A stretch of 64,000 nucleotides of DNA from contig NC_018870.1 of NCBI RefSeq assembly GCF_000305935.1, forward strand, positions 1,319,942-1,383,941, given 5' to 3'. The notes under the pieces are model-generated. The model made no database searches and was not told the origin of the DNA. It saw only the letters and a list, made by a program, of their open reading frames with translations. Source of the stretch: Thermacetogenium phaeum DSM 12270. GTDB lineage: Bacteria > Bacillota > DSM-12270 > Thermacetogeniales > Thermacetogeniaceae. Each line of letters begins with the position of its first letter. The stretch's first letter is position 1. A program made the translations under genes and the position numbers. Shown in pieces: positions 33,103-42,226 of this stretch.

Positions 33103-33936
33103 GTGACTCCTTTAACGATTAATACCGTAAAACAGGCAGTACGCTTGGCGCGTGAATTAAAGAGAAGAAGACACCGGGAAGCTACGGGGCGTTTTCTCAT
33201 TGAGGGGATCAACTTTGTAGGGGATGCCCTCCAGGGGGGGGCAGCTATTGACTGCTTGCTGATGACGGAGAGAGTCCGGCAACGAGAAAAAGGCAGGATT
33301 ATTCTGCAGCACGCCCTTTCCCGGGAAATTCCTTTTTTCTTCGTTAAAGAGGAAATCCTGGACAGGCTGGCCGATACCGAAACCCCCCAGGGAGTGCTTG
33401 CTATCGCGCCTAAGCCGGTATGGGACGAAAATGAGGTGATCGCTGCTGAAGAAGCTCTACTCCTGGCACTCGACGGCATACAGGACCCGGGGAATCTGGG
33501 AACGATTATCCGGTCCGGCGACGGGGTAGGGGTTAACGGTATTTTTCTGGGGGGAGGAACGGTTGATATCTACAACCCCAAGGTTCTGCGGTCAACGATG
33601 GGGTCCGTCTTCCGTGTACCCGCTTTCCCCAAAACCGAACTGCTGCAACTGATCCGGAAACTGCGCGAGAGGGGATTTTTTGTTGTAGCTGCAGACCCAC
33701 GTGCGGATATCAAGTATTATCAGGCTGATTTTCGCAGAGGGCGCTTCCTGATTGTAATCGGGAATGAAAGCCGCGGTATCAGCCCGGCGCTCCTGGAGCT
33801 GGCCGACCTCAAAGTCCGCATACCCCTTAAGGAGGATGTTGAATCTTTAAATGCTGCAGTGGCAGCGGCATTGATCCTCTTTGAGGTTCTCCGCCAGCGG
33901 GACACGATCGAAGATTTAAGGCGAATACAAAAGTAG
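33103..33936 (+). CDS. TrmH/SpoU-family RNA 2'-O-methyltransferase
   Basis: 277 residues. An N-terminal substrate-binding domain (ARELKRRRHREATGRFLIEG) is followed by the SPOUT domain with DPGNLGTIIRSGDGVGVNG, IVIGNESRGISP and the knot PLKEDVESLNAAVAAALILFE. It methylates a ribose in rRNA or tRNA with SAM. The gene next to pheST in Firmicutes (YsgA type) is usually this one, acting on 23S rRNA. GTG start with AAGGGGG upstream. Confidence 0.9.
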   Translation: MTPLTINTVKQAVRLARELKRRRHREATGRFLIEGINFVGDALQGGAAIDCLLMTERVRQREKGRIILQHALSREIPFFFVKEEILDRLADTETPQGVLAIAPKPVWDENEVIAAEEALLLALDGIQDPGNLGTIIRSGDGVGVNGIFLGGGTVDIYNPKVLRSTMGSVFRVPAFPKTELLQLIRKLRERGFFVVAADPRADIKYYQADFRRGRFLIVIGNESRGISPALLELADLKVRIPLKEDVESLNAAVAAALILFEVLRQRDTIEDLRRIQK

Positions 33937-33982
33937 GGGATTTTTGGGCAGCTGGTTCCGGTATGGCCCGGAGGGCTTGCTA

Positions 33983-34011
33983 TTGTCGAAAGAAAGGCCT
34001 TATGATATAAT
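33983..34011 (+). promoter_or_regulatory. Promoter of the T-box/pheST operon
   Basis: TTGTCG (33983-33988), a 17-bp spacer and perfect TATAAT (34006-34011), 460 bp upstream of pheS. Confidence 0.7.
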
Positions 34012-34017
34012 GCATCT

Positions 34018-34179
34018 GAGGTATTTAATTCGTCTCCGTAAAGGAGCGTGAGGCAAGTGTCTCTATCGGCTCGCTTCTGTTGGATGATCTTCAAGTATAC
34101 CGGGTCACCGCGGGCATTTCTCCTTTACAGGAGATTTCTCATGCATTAATCCGGTTTATCCATACATCCTGAATACAGT
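34018..34179 (+). promoter_or_regulatory. Extra 5' leader segment before the T-box
   Basis: About 160 nt between the promoter and the recognisable T-box. CTCCGTAAAGGAG near 34034 is almost fully complementary to CTCCTTTACAGGAG near 34121, and each half also forms a small local hairpin. No coding frame with a ribosome site. Function unknown. Confidence 0.4.
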
Positions 34180-34443
34180 AAAGGCGATGACCGGGAGGAG
34201 TAGGAAGGGTAAAGGGTTCTTTCAGGGAGGTCATGCCGCAGACTGAGAGTGCGACCAGAACCCTCTTCTGAAGTTCGCCCGTAAGCTGCACCGCTGAACG
34301 CCTTAAGGCTATTAGGCGGTGCCGGTTAACCTGTTAGAGTTAGAGCATTTGGTTACCCTAAGAGAGGGCCTCTGCGGCCAAGAAGGGTGGTACCGCGCGG
34401 GTTAGTAGAACCCCCGTCCCTTATGAACGGGGGTTTGTTTTTT
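34180..34443 (+). promoter_or_regulatory. T-box riboswitch (tRNA-Phe) with terminator, upstream of pheST
   Basis: The conserved T-box AAGGGTGGTACCGCG is at 34383-34397, and the stem I region has AGTA (about 34199) opposite GAA (34270-34272), the specifier-loop motif. TTC at 34266-34268, directly before TGAA, is the likely Phe specifier; another TTC at 34274 is less well placed. The terminator is AACCCCCGT/ACGGGGGTT (34409-34417 with 34427-34435) followed by a T-run. Uncharged tRNA-Phe would stabilise the antiterminator and switch on pheST. Confidence 0.93.
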
Positions 34444-34470
34444 AGTCTAGAAAAGGGGTGTTCCGTAAGA

Positions 34471-35508
34471 TTGAAAGAGGAAATTTTAAGGATTAAAGAG
34501 AACGCTTTGAGGGAACTGGAAACCGCCGGGAAGCGTGAAGAACTGCAAGACTTGAAGGTGAAGTATCTGGGGAAGAAGGGCCTGCTCACGAAGGTCCTGC
34601 GGGGGATGGGAAGTGTTCCGGCGGATCTGCGCCCCAGCCTTGGTCATCTCGCCAATGAGGTGCGACAGCTTCTGGAAGAGAGGCTGGAGGAGAAACTGTC
34701 CGCTATTCTCGAGCAAGAGAAGAAAGAAAGGCTTGTCAATGAAGCCATAGATGTAACGCTCCCGGGGCGACCCGTTCGCCGCGGGCACAGGCACCCGTTG
34801 ACTTTGATTCTCTGTGAAATCAAGGAAATTTTCATTGCCATGGGTTTTGAGGTTGCCGAGGGGCCGGAGGTGGAAACGGATTACTATAATTTTGAAGCCC
34901 TGAATATTCCTAAAGGGCACCCCGCCCGGGATATGCAGGATTCTTTTTATATCGGCCCGGAAATACTTCTGCGAACCCATACCTCACCGGTGCAGATACG
35001 AACGATGAAAAGGATGGTGCCTGATCTTCCCGTCAGGATCATTGCTCCAGGAAAGGTTTACCGCAGGGATGATGACGCCACTCACTCCCCGATGTTTCAC
35101 CAGGTGGAGGGGCTTCTTGTTGACAGGCAATGCACGCTTGGAGATCTGAAGGGCGTGCTCTTGACCTTCGCCCGTCAGATGTTCGGCCGCGATCGGGAGA
35201 TCCGGCTGCGCCCGAGCTTCTTTCCCTTCACCGAGCCGAGCGCCGAGGTCGATATCTCCTGTATCAGCTGCAAGGGTTCGGGATGCCGGGTGTGTTCGGG
35301 GACAGGATGGCTGGAGATATTGGGCTGTGGTATGGTTCACCCGAATGTGCTGGTTAATTCCGGCTATGATCCGGAAGAGGTTACCGGTTTTGCCTTCGGT
35401 ATGGGAGTGGAAAGGATTGCTATGCTGAAGTACGGCATTAACGATCTGCGCCTCTTTTTCGAAAATGATGTCAGATTTATCCGGCAGTTCGGGGGAGGGA
35501 GTTATTAA
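34471..35508 (+). CDS. pheS: Phenylalanyl-tRNA synthetase alpha subunit
   Basis: 345 residues from TTG 34471, with AGGGG about 12 nt upstream; the open frame extends back into the T-box terminator and is not coding there. An N-terminal coiled coil ([20 protein letters not shown]) is followed by the class II core: [17 protein letters not shown] (motif 1 region), [11 protein letters not shown] (motif 2) and [17 protein letters not shown] (motif 3). It works with PheT as an alpha2-beta2 enzyme. Its stop overlaps the pheT start by one base (TAATG). Confidence 0.96.
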   Translation: MKEEILRIKENALRELETAGKREELQDLKVKYLGKKGLLTKVLRGMGSVPADLRPSLGHLANEVRQLLEERLEEKLSAILEQEKKERLVNEAIDVTLPGRPVRRGHRHPLTLILCEIKEIFIAMGFEVAEGPEVETDYYNFEALNIPKGHPARDMQDSFYIGPEILLRTHTSPVQIRTMKRMVPDLPVRIIAPGKVYRRDDDATHSPMFHQVEGLLVDRQCTLGDLKGVLLTFARQMFGRDREIRLRPSFFPFTEPSAEVDISCISCKGSGCRVCSGTGWLEILGCGMVHPNVLVNSGYDPEEVTGFAFGMGVERIAMLKYGINDLRLFFENDVRFIRQFGGGSY

Positions 35509-37925
35509 TGCGTGTTTCTTATCAGTGGCTGCGTGATTATGTGAATATCGATATAAGCCCTGAGGATCTGGCTGAAAGGCTGACGATGGCAGGAATTGCC
35601 GTGGAGGCGGTCGTTCCTCCGGTAGAAGGCCTAGAGAAGATCCTGGTAGGCAAGATCCTGGATGTTGACAGACATCCCGATTCCGACCACCTTATGCTGT
35701 GCCGGGTTGATACGGGCTCGGATGTTGTCCAGATAATCTGCGGAGCGCCGAATGTGAGAGCCGGAGTCTGCGTGCCGGTGGCCCTTCCGGGAACAACCCT
35801 GCCCGGAGGAATGAAGGTAGAGGCGAGGAAAATACGCGGTCAAATCTCTCAAGGTATGATTTGCTCCGGTGCGGAGCTCGGCACCGACGAGTGGGGTTAC
35901 GGTGATGATCAGGGCATTTTAATTCTCCCGGAAGGTGTTGCCCCTGGCACAAGGCTTGATGAAGCCCTGGGATTGAATGACCGCATCTTGGAACTGGATT
36001 TGACGCCTAACAGGGGGGATTGTCTGGCCGTGATCAATATTGCCAGGGAGGTCCGGGCGCTGACCGGGGCGGAACTCAAGCTACCCGAGATCACTTTAGC
36101 TCGGGAACTGGATGAACACACCGGGGACGCGGTAAGGGTGAAGATTAAAGCTCCCGACCTCTGCCGCCGCTATGCCTGTCGAATCGTGCGCAATATCAGG
36201 ATAGCCCCCTCCCCATCCTGGATGCAGTACAGACTCCGCTCCGCAGGGCTGCGGCCGATCAACAATATCGTTGATGTGACCAACTATGTGATGCTGGAGT
36301 TCGGACAGCCTCTTCACGCCTTTGATTATGAGAGGCTGAAAGGCGGGGAGATCATCGTCAGGAGAGCCCGGCAGGATGAAAAAATGGTAACGCTGGATGG
36401 TGAAACCAGAAGCCTTTCTTCGGATATGCTGGTGATCGCCGACCGGGAGGAACCGGTGGCAATCGCCGGGGTCATGGGCGGCCTGCCCAGCGAAGTGACG
36501 GAGAAAACCCATACCGTTCTTTTAGAATCAGCATGGTTCGACCCTTTGAGTATCAGGATGACGGCAAGCAGACTCGGGATGCGGACCGAAGCCTCGCAGC
36601 GCTTTGAAAAGGGGATCAACCCAGAGGGGGTCTTGCCGGCCCTTCACAGGGCGGCGCAGCTTATCGAGGAGTTGGGAGCAGGAGATGTCACCCAAGGTGA
36701 TGTGGATGAGTATGTCAGGCCTGTCGTGCCCAGGTCGATCCGCTTGCGCCTTTCCAGGACGAACCGGGTCCTGGGAACAAGCCTTTCCCGCGGGGAGATT
36801 CAGGAAATTCTGGGTAGGCTTGATTTCCCCTGCGAGATTTGCGGCCGGGATGCCCTGCTGGTAGGTGTGCCTCCGCACCGTGTGGACATTAACGGAGAGA
36901 TCGACTTGATTGAAGAGGTTGCCCGCCTCTACGGCTATGACCGCATTCCCACCACCTCACCTGTCGGAATGCTGGCTCCACCGGGGAAGGAGCGGGGCTT
37001 TTCACTGAAGGATTTTATCACCGATGCCATGATAACTTTTGGCCTTGATGAGGTCATCACCTATAGTTTTATCGGGGAAAGCGCTTTGAACAGGCTGCGT
37101 GTTCCTGCAGATAGCCCGCTGCGCAAAGCATTGCGCATCCAAAATCCGCTTAGCGAAGAGCAGAGCATAATGCGCACTACCCTTCTGCCCGGCCTTTTGG
37201 ATACCGTTATTTACAATTATAACCGCAAATTGGCGGATCTCGGTTTCTTTGAGGTAGGGAACGTCTTCATCCCGCAGGAGGAGGGCGGACTGCCGAAAGA
37301 GCGGCTGCACCTGGGGATTGCCGCCTGCGGCAAGGTCGTCAAGGGCTGGCAGCTGAGGGACGAGGAGGTTGACTTCTATTATGTGAAGGGGATTGTGGAA
37401 GGACTGCTCGAACTTGCCGGGGTTGCAGATGTAATTTATGAGCCGACTTCAAAGATACCAACCCTGCACCCGGGGCGGGCGGCGCGCATCCTGGCAGGCA
37501 GCCGGGAACTCGGTTTCCTCGGGGAGCTGCATCCCGATGTACTCTCTGACTGTGAACTTAACCTGAGGGTTGTCGTCTGTGAGATAGACCTGGAGGAGCT
37601 CACCGCGGTTATGAATCTTAAAGCAATGTACCGCCAGATTCCCCGCTATCCCGGGGTCACCAGGGATTTGGCTGTGCTTGTTCCGTTGTCCGTACGGGCG
37701 GATCAGGTTGAAAAGGCTATTTACAGCAGCGGTGGGCCGCTGCTGAGAGAGTGCCGGCTTTTTGACGTCTATCAAGGTGAGCAGGTACCGGAAGGATACC
37801 GCAGCCTGGCCTATTCGTTGCTCTTTCAGTCGTCCGATCGTACCCTGACGGATGAAGAGGTTGCGGAAGTATACTCAACTATTGTGAAAAGCCTCATCCG
37901 GAATTTAGGGGCGCGCCAGAGATAG
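35508..37925 (+). CDS. pheT: Phenylalanyl-tRNA synthetase beta subunit
   Basis: 805 residues, normal length. The domains in order are an N-terminal tRNA-binding OB fold ([18 protein letters not shown]), B3/B4 editing region ([24 protein letters not shown] type sequence around 250-275), B5 domain, a catalytic-like core ([21 protein letters not shown]) and a C-terminal ferredoxin-fold anticodon-binding domain ([12 protein letters not shown] to the end). It recognises tRNA-Phe and edits misactivated Tyr. Translationally coupled to pheS. Confidence 0.96.
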   Translation: [805 protein letters not shown]

Positions 37926-38006
37926 CCCGGGAAAGACAACTGGCAGGAGATAATTCCTTCAATGGAGAATCCTAGTGTAGCCGTAATAAGCGGGGAGGAG
38001 TGAGCG

Positions 38007-38351
38007 ATGAGCGACGACAGAGCCGCTTTCCGGCACCAAGAGACGGTTGCTTCACCTCAAATGAACCCGATTCCAAAGCCGGAGAAAAACAATGAAAAGT
38101 CGAGGGTTGCGGTTAAGATTTACGGGGAAGAGTATGTAATCAGGGGTAACGCCGATCCCGCGTTTATCGAAAAGATAGCAGCATATGTTGATAGAAAGAT
38201 GCGCCTGATCGGACAGAAAAACCCGAACTTGAGCCTAAGCAAGCTGGCAGTCCTTGCCGCTCTTAATATCGCAGAAGACATGGCCAGGCTCCAGGATGAT
38301 TACGACAGCCTTGTTAAACAACTGGAGGACATTAAAAAACTGGGTCAGTGA
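38007..38351 (+). CDS. zapA: Cell division protein ZapA
   Basis: 114 residues. RVAVKIYGEEYVIRGNADP begins the ZapA beta domain at about residue 32, followed by the long helix PNLSLSKLAVLAALNIAEDMARL. ZapA bundles FtsZ filaments at the Z-ring. ATG with GGGGAGGAG upstream gives an N-terminal tail of 30 residues beyond the usual length; a second Met at residue 20 lacks a site. It lies 3 bp upstream of polX, and the zapA-polX-mutS2 order is a common Firmicute arrangement. Confidence 0.9.
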   Translation: MSDDRAAFRHQETVASPQMNPIPKPEKNNEKSRVAVKIYGEEYVIRGNADPAFIEKIAAYVDRKMRLIGQKNPNLSLSKLAVLAALNIAEDMARLQDDYDSLVKQLEDIKKLGQ

Positions 38352-38354
38352 AGG

Positions 38355-40070
38355 ATGAATAAGTGGGAAATTGCTCAGATATTTTATGAAATTGCCGATC
38401 TTCTGGATATCCTGGGGGAGAACCCCTTCAAAGCCAGGGCCTATCGTAAGGCTGCCCACATTCTTGAGAGCACCCTGCTTGATATTGCTGAACTCAGCAC
38501 AGAAGGCCGCCTTCAGGAGGTACCTGGTATCGGGGACGCCCTCGCCAAGAAAATCAAGGAACTGGTGGAAACGGGAAGGCTCAATTATTATGAGGAGTTA
38601 AAAGAGAGGATCCCTCCTTCAACCCGCCAGCTGCTGATGATTCCCGGAGTTGGGGTAAAAACCGCCCGGCTTTTGTTCCGGGAATTGAACATTACCAGCC
38701 TTGAGGAGCTTGAGGAGGCCGCTCGGGAACAGCGCTTGCAGGGTTTGCCGGGGATCGGAGAAAAAACAAAGGAAGCGATCTTACAGGGGCTGAAGGAATT
38801 GGTTGGTGAACGGCCGAAATGGCTCCTCAACTTCGCCTTTGCGGCAGCAGGTGAAGTTGCTTCCTTTTTAAACGGGATTCCCGGCGTCGTCGAAGTGAGT
38901 GCTGCCGGCAGCCTCCGGCGGGGGAGAGAAATGGTAGAAGCCCTTGACTTTGTTGCCTCCGGAACGGATCCGGAAGATGTTGCTTTAGCCTTTATCAGAG
39001 CTCCCTTCGTTCAGGAGGTGGTGGCCGGAAAAGCTCCAACCGCGGTAACAACGAAGTGGGGGATACAGGCAAATCTCCTGGCAGTTCGGCCCGAGCAGTT
39101 CGCCTCTGCTCTGCAATACCTGACGGGCTCCCGGGCGCATAATAAATGCCTGCAGGGAATAGCACGGAAGCGTGGGTGGAAGCTCGATAAGTACGGTGTA
39201 GATCTCGGGAAAAGGATCGTCACTCCAAAATCGGAGGAAGATCTCTATCAATTGTTGGAGATGCCCTACATCCCGCCGGAACTCCGGGAGGGACAGGGGG
39301 AGATCGAGGCCGCCCTTGCGGGGAACCTACCGGTGCTCGTTGACATCGGAGATATCAAAGGGGATCTTCACGTTCACAGCAACTGGAGTGATGGAGCCAA
39401 CAGCATTGAGGAAATCGCTCTGGCAGCCCGGGAAAGGGGTTATAGCTATCTGGCCATCACCGATCACTCCCGTTCTCTGCGTGTAGCGCGCGGTCTCGAC
39501 GAAGAAAAACTCCGCCAGCAGCGGCTGGAGATTGAAAGCGTCAACCGGATGTTTGATGACTTTCAGTTGCTGGCGGGGATTGAAGTGGATATTCTTCCCG
39601 ACGGCAGCCTTGATTTTGATGACGATATCCTGGAGGAAATGGATGTGGTCATCGCTTCTATTCACTCCGGGTTCAAGCAAGACCGGGACACCCTTACCTC
39701 CCGGATCATCACCGCCATCCGTAATGAGCATGTGGATATCATCGGCCATCCTTCAGGGCGCCTGCTTGGGAGAAGAGGTCCTTATCAGATCGATATGGAA
39801 CGGGTGCTGGATGCCGCGGCAGAAACCGGTACCGCACTGGAAATCAACGCCTCACCGGATCGCCTTGACCTGAATGATCGCTACATCAGGTTGGGCAAGG
39901 AGCGGGGGGTACGGTTTTCCATCAATACGGATGCCCATGGCAGGCACTGCCTGGCGGATATGCGCTATGGGGTGCTCACTGCTAGACGTGGATGGGCGGA
40001 AAAGGAAGATATAATCAACACAATGCCCCTTTCCGAGTTGAGAAAGTGGTTGCAGAATAAAAGTCGGTGA
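38355..40070 (+). CDS. polX: PolX-family protein: degenerate polymerase domain with intact PHP nuclease
   Basis: 571 residues. Helix-hairpin-helix segments (VPGIGDALAKKIKELV, IPGVGVKTARLL, LPGIGEKTKEAI) come first, then the Pol-beta-like nucleotidyltransferase region (GSLRRGREMVEALDF). The PHP domain follows from about residue 338 (KGDLHVHSNWSDG, AITDHS, GIEVDILPDGSLDFDD, IASIHSG, GHPSGR, NTDAHG), keeping all metal-binding His/Asp positions. In active PolX the NT motif has a DxD pair and a later Asp. Here the first is Ala (EALD) and the third looks like Asn (GIQANLLAV). The exonuclease or AP-endonuclease activity is probably kept and polymerisation lost. Confidence 0.88.
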   Translation: MNKWEIAQIFYEIADLLDILGENPFKARAYRKAAHILESTLLDIAELSTEGRLQEVPGIGDALAKKIKELVETGRLNYYEELKERIPPSTRQLLMIPGVGVKTARLLFRELNITSLEELEEAAREQRLQGLPGIGEKTKEAILQGLKELVGERPKWLLNFAFAAAGEVASFLNGIPGVVEVSAAGSLRRGREMVEALDFVASGTDPEDVALAFIRAPFVQEVVAGKAPTAVTTKWGIQANLLAVRPEQFASALQYLTGSRAHNKCLQGIARKRGWKLDKYGVDLGKRIVTPKSEEDLYQLLEMPYIPPELREGQGEIEAALAGNLPVLVDIGDIKGDLHVHSNWSDGANSIEEIALAARERGYSYLAITDHSRSLRVARGLDEEKLRQQRLEIESVNRMFDDFQLLAGIEVDILPDGSLDFDDDILEEMDVVIASIHSGFKQDRDTLTSRIITAIRNEHVDIIGHPSGRLLGRRGPYQIDMERVLDAAAETGTALEINASPDRLDLNDRYIRLGKERGVRFSINTDAHGRHCLADMRYGVLTARRGWAEKEDIINTMPLSELRKWLQNKSR

Positions 40071-40094
40071 AGATGAATAAGGGGGAGAAGAAGA

Positions 40095-41048
40095 TTGAGG
40101 ATCGGAGACATTTATGAACTGGCTGTCCGCATGGGGGTAAAAGCCGACCCGCGTGGGGAAAATCAGATCAAAAGGGAGTTGGCCAAGCGCAAGAAGGAGT
40201 TCGAAGAATATAAAGAAAGCGAAAAAATTGATTTTGATGGAGAAAGTCTTGTCAATCCATACAACGATACCAGAATTTTATATGGAGACCCAAAGGATGA
40301 TGTGCGCGGTGTGCTGGCGGGAATCGACATCGAGGTCGGAGAGGTGCTGCTGGCCGATCGTCTGCGCGAGAAAGGAAGGAGAATCGACCTGATCATTTCC
40401 CACCATCCGGAGGGAAAGGCCCTGGCTGCCCTGCATGAGGTAATGCACATCCAGGAGGATGTGCTCTATCAGCTCGGCGTACCGATTAATGTTGCCGAAG
40501 GCCTTCTGGCGGGCAGGATCGCCGAAGTAGAACGGCGCCTGATGCCTGTCAATCACAACCGGGCGGTAGATGCTGCTTCTCTGTTGGGGATTCCCTTCAT
40601 GTGCGTGCACACCCCGGCGGATAATCTGGTACAGGAATTCTTGACCCGTTACTTTGAGAGAAAGTCCCCGGAGACGGTTGGTGATGTGGTGAAGGCTTTG
40701 AAGGAACTGCCTGAATACCGGGAGGCGGTCAAACGCAATGCCGGCCCGAAGATCATCGTCGGAAAGGAGAAGGGCCGCGCCGGGAAGATCTTTGTGGACA
40801 TGACCGGAGGTACCAGCGGTTCCAAGGATGCCTATGAGAAAATGGCGGTAGCCGGTGTCGGGACGATTGTGGGAATGCACATGACCGAGGACCACCGCAA
40901 GGAGGCGGAAAAGCACCACATCAATGTGGTGATCGCCGGACACATGGCCAGCGATTCCCTTGGGCTGAACCTCTTCCTGGATGAGCTGGCCCGGTGGGGG
41001 GTGGAGATCATACCCTGCTCCGGCCTGCTGCGTGTCAGCCGCGTTTAA
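40095..41048 (+). CDS. NIF3-like (NGG1p-interacting factor 3) family protein
   Basis: 317 residues. VLAGIDIEVGEVLLADRL, the metal-site LIISHHPEGKA, HMTEDHRKEAEKHHINVVIAGHMASDSLG are the usual blocks of a NIF3-like dinuclear-metal protein. These form hexameric rings; the biochemical role is not settled (GTP cyclohydrolase-like fold, various proposals). TTG start with GGGGGAGAAG upstream. It is 24 bp after polX and probably in the same operon. Confidence 0.8.
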   Translation: MRIGDIYELAVRMGVKADPRGENQIKRELAKRKKEFEEYKESEKIDFDGESLVNPYNDTRILYGDPKDDVRGVLAGIDIEVGEVLLADRLREKGRRIDLIISHHPEGKALAALHEVMHIQEDVLYQLGVPINVAEGLLAGRIAEVERRLMPVNHNRAVDAASLLGIPFMCVHTPADNLVQEFLTRYFERKSPETVGDVVKALKELPEYREAVKRNAGPKIIVGKEKGRAGKIFVDMTGGTSGSKDAYEKMAVAGVGTIVGMHMTEDHRKEAEKHHINVVIAGHMASDSLGLNLFLDELARWGVEIIPCSGLLRVSRV

Positions 41049-41068
41049 TTGAGGGGGATTGCAATTTG

Positions 41069-41485
41069 ATGGACCTAATTTGGGTGGGTCTGGGCGGTCT
41101 TCTAGGTGCCCTCGCCCGTTATGGTGTCTGGAGAGCATTCCTGCACTGGAGTGCGACATTTCCCTGGGGCACATTGATCACTAATATTACCGGGAGTATC
41201 CTCCTGGGTCTAATCCAGGCACTGGTCCTGGAGGGATTGATTCTGAGCCCCCGTTCCCGTCTTTTTCTGGGGGTTGGTTTTTGTGGGGCGTACACAACTT
41301 TTTCCACCTTTACAAAAGAAAGCCTGGATCTCCTTGATAGTAATCTGTTTCCGGAAGCGTTGCTGTATGTGTCGGGAACAACGGTTTTATGTCTTGCCGG
41401 AGTCTGGCTGGGTATCGTCCTGGGGAGATTATCTTATTCCCTGCTGGAGAAAAGACCCCTCAGGCTCGGGGAAGATCGGGACTGA
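41069..41485 (+). CDS. crcB: Fluoride channel CrcB/Fluc, first subunit
   Basis: 138 residues, four membrane helices. LGGLLGALARYGV, PWGTLITNITGSILLG with the pore Asn, and GFCGAYTTFSTFTKESL are Fluc signatures. Flucs are dual-topology dimers that expel fluoride; where two genes occur in tandem they often form a heterodimer. ATG 41069 has GAGGGGG about 10 nt upstream. No fluoride riboswitch was seen upstream, where the NIF3-like gene is only 20 bp away. Confidence 0.92.
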   Translation: MDLIWVGLGGLLGALARYGVWRAFLHWSATFPWGTLITNITGSILLGLIQALVLEGLILSPRSRLFLGVGFCGAYTTFSTFTKESLDLLDSNLFPEALLYVSGTTVLCLAGVWLGIVLGRLSYSLLEKRPLRLGEDRD

Positions 41486-41506
41486 TCCCGGGAAATGAGG
41501 AGTTAG

Positions 41507-41881
41507 ATGATTGTTCTGCTGGGAATCGGCTTGGGTGGCATGTTGGGAGCCGTGGGGCGTTATTTTCTCGGGCGGCTGATAATGGAAAAATGGAAAGGAA
41601 CCTATCCCCTGGGGACGTTTCTGATTAATATAAGCGGTGCTTATATCCTCTGTTTTCTCTTGGCATATCTATCTCATGGCGTTACTTTCTCACCTGTGCT
41701 GAAATCTGCTTTGACAACAGGGTTTCTCGGGGCATATACAACCTTTTCGACTTTTGCTTATGAGGTAGTAAAACTGCTTGAGGATAATGAGAAACTAACC
41801 GCAATAGGCTACACCTGCAGCACAGTTTTCTTCGGTCTTACTTTCGGTTGGCTGGGGTATTTGACGGGAAATATGCTTTAA
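41507..41881 (+). CDS. crcB: Fluoride channel CrcB/Fluc, second subunit
   Basis: 124 residues, four membrane helices, with GLGGMLGAVGRYFLG, YPLGTFLINISGAYIL and TGFLGAYTTFSTFAYEVVKLL. All motif residues (pore Asn, TTFSTF) are kept, as in the first copy. It lies 21 bp downstream of that copy, so the pair probably makes a heterodimer. ATG behind GAGGAG. Confidence 0.92.
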   Translation: MIVLLGIGLGGMLGAVGRYFLGRLIMEKWKGTYPLGTFLINISGAYILCFLLAYLSHGVTFSPVLKSALTTGFLGAYTTFSTFAYEVVKLLEDNEKLTAIGYTCSTVFFGLTFGWLGYLTGNML

Positions 41882-41901
41882 CCAGGGAGGAGGTATTCAC
41901 C

Positions 41902-42222
41902 TTGCCCGAACAAAAACCGGCTCTTTTGCTCAGAATATATACCGGAGAGAAGGAGCAGTGGGGGCACAAGGCACTGTATCACGCTTTGGTATTAAAATTC
42001 CGGGAACTCGGGCTGGCAGGAGCCACTGTCTATCGAGGCGTGGAAGGCTACGGCCCGGAAAACAGGCTGCGTACCAGCAGGGTCCTCGATCTTTCTGTGG
42101 ATCTTCCCGTGGTTATCGAGGTTGTAGATTGTGAGGAGAAGATCAGAGGTGCACTGCCAGTAATCAGGAAAATGGTCAAAAAGGGGTTAATCACCATATC
42201 CGTTGTGGAGGTTGTTAAGTAA
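41902..42222 (+). CDS. DUF190 protein (PII-like) associated with fluoride channels
   Basis: About 106 residues. LLLRIYTGEKEQWGHKALYHALV, GATVYRGVEGYG and PVVIEVVDCEEKI match DUF190, a small ferredoxin-like PII-related family often next to crcB. TTG 41902 with GGGAGGAGG upstream is chosen over the overlapping earlier ATG at 41848. A regulatory or binding role in fluoride resistance is suggested by gene neighbourhood only. Confidence 0.85.
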   Translation: MPEQKPALLLRIYTGEKEQWGHKALYHALVLKFRELGLAGATVYRGVEGYGPENRLRTSRVLDLSVDLPVVIEVVDCEEKIRGALPVIRKMVKKGLITISVVEVVK

Positions 42223-42226
42223 AGGC

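Noticed and set aside
40278-41174. 298-codon minus frame opposite the NIF3-like gene
   Set aside because: Shadow of a clearly recognisable plus-strand family.
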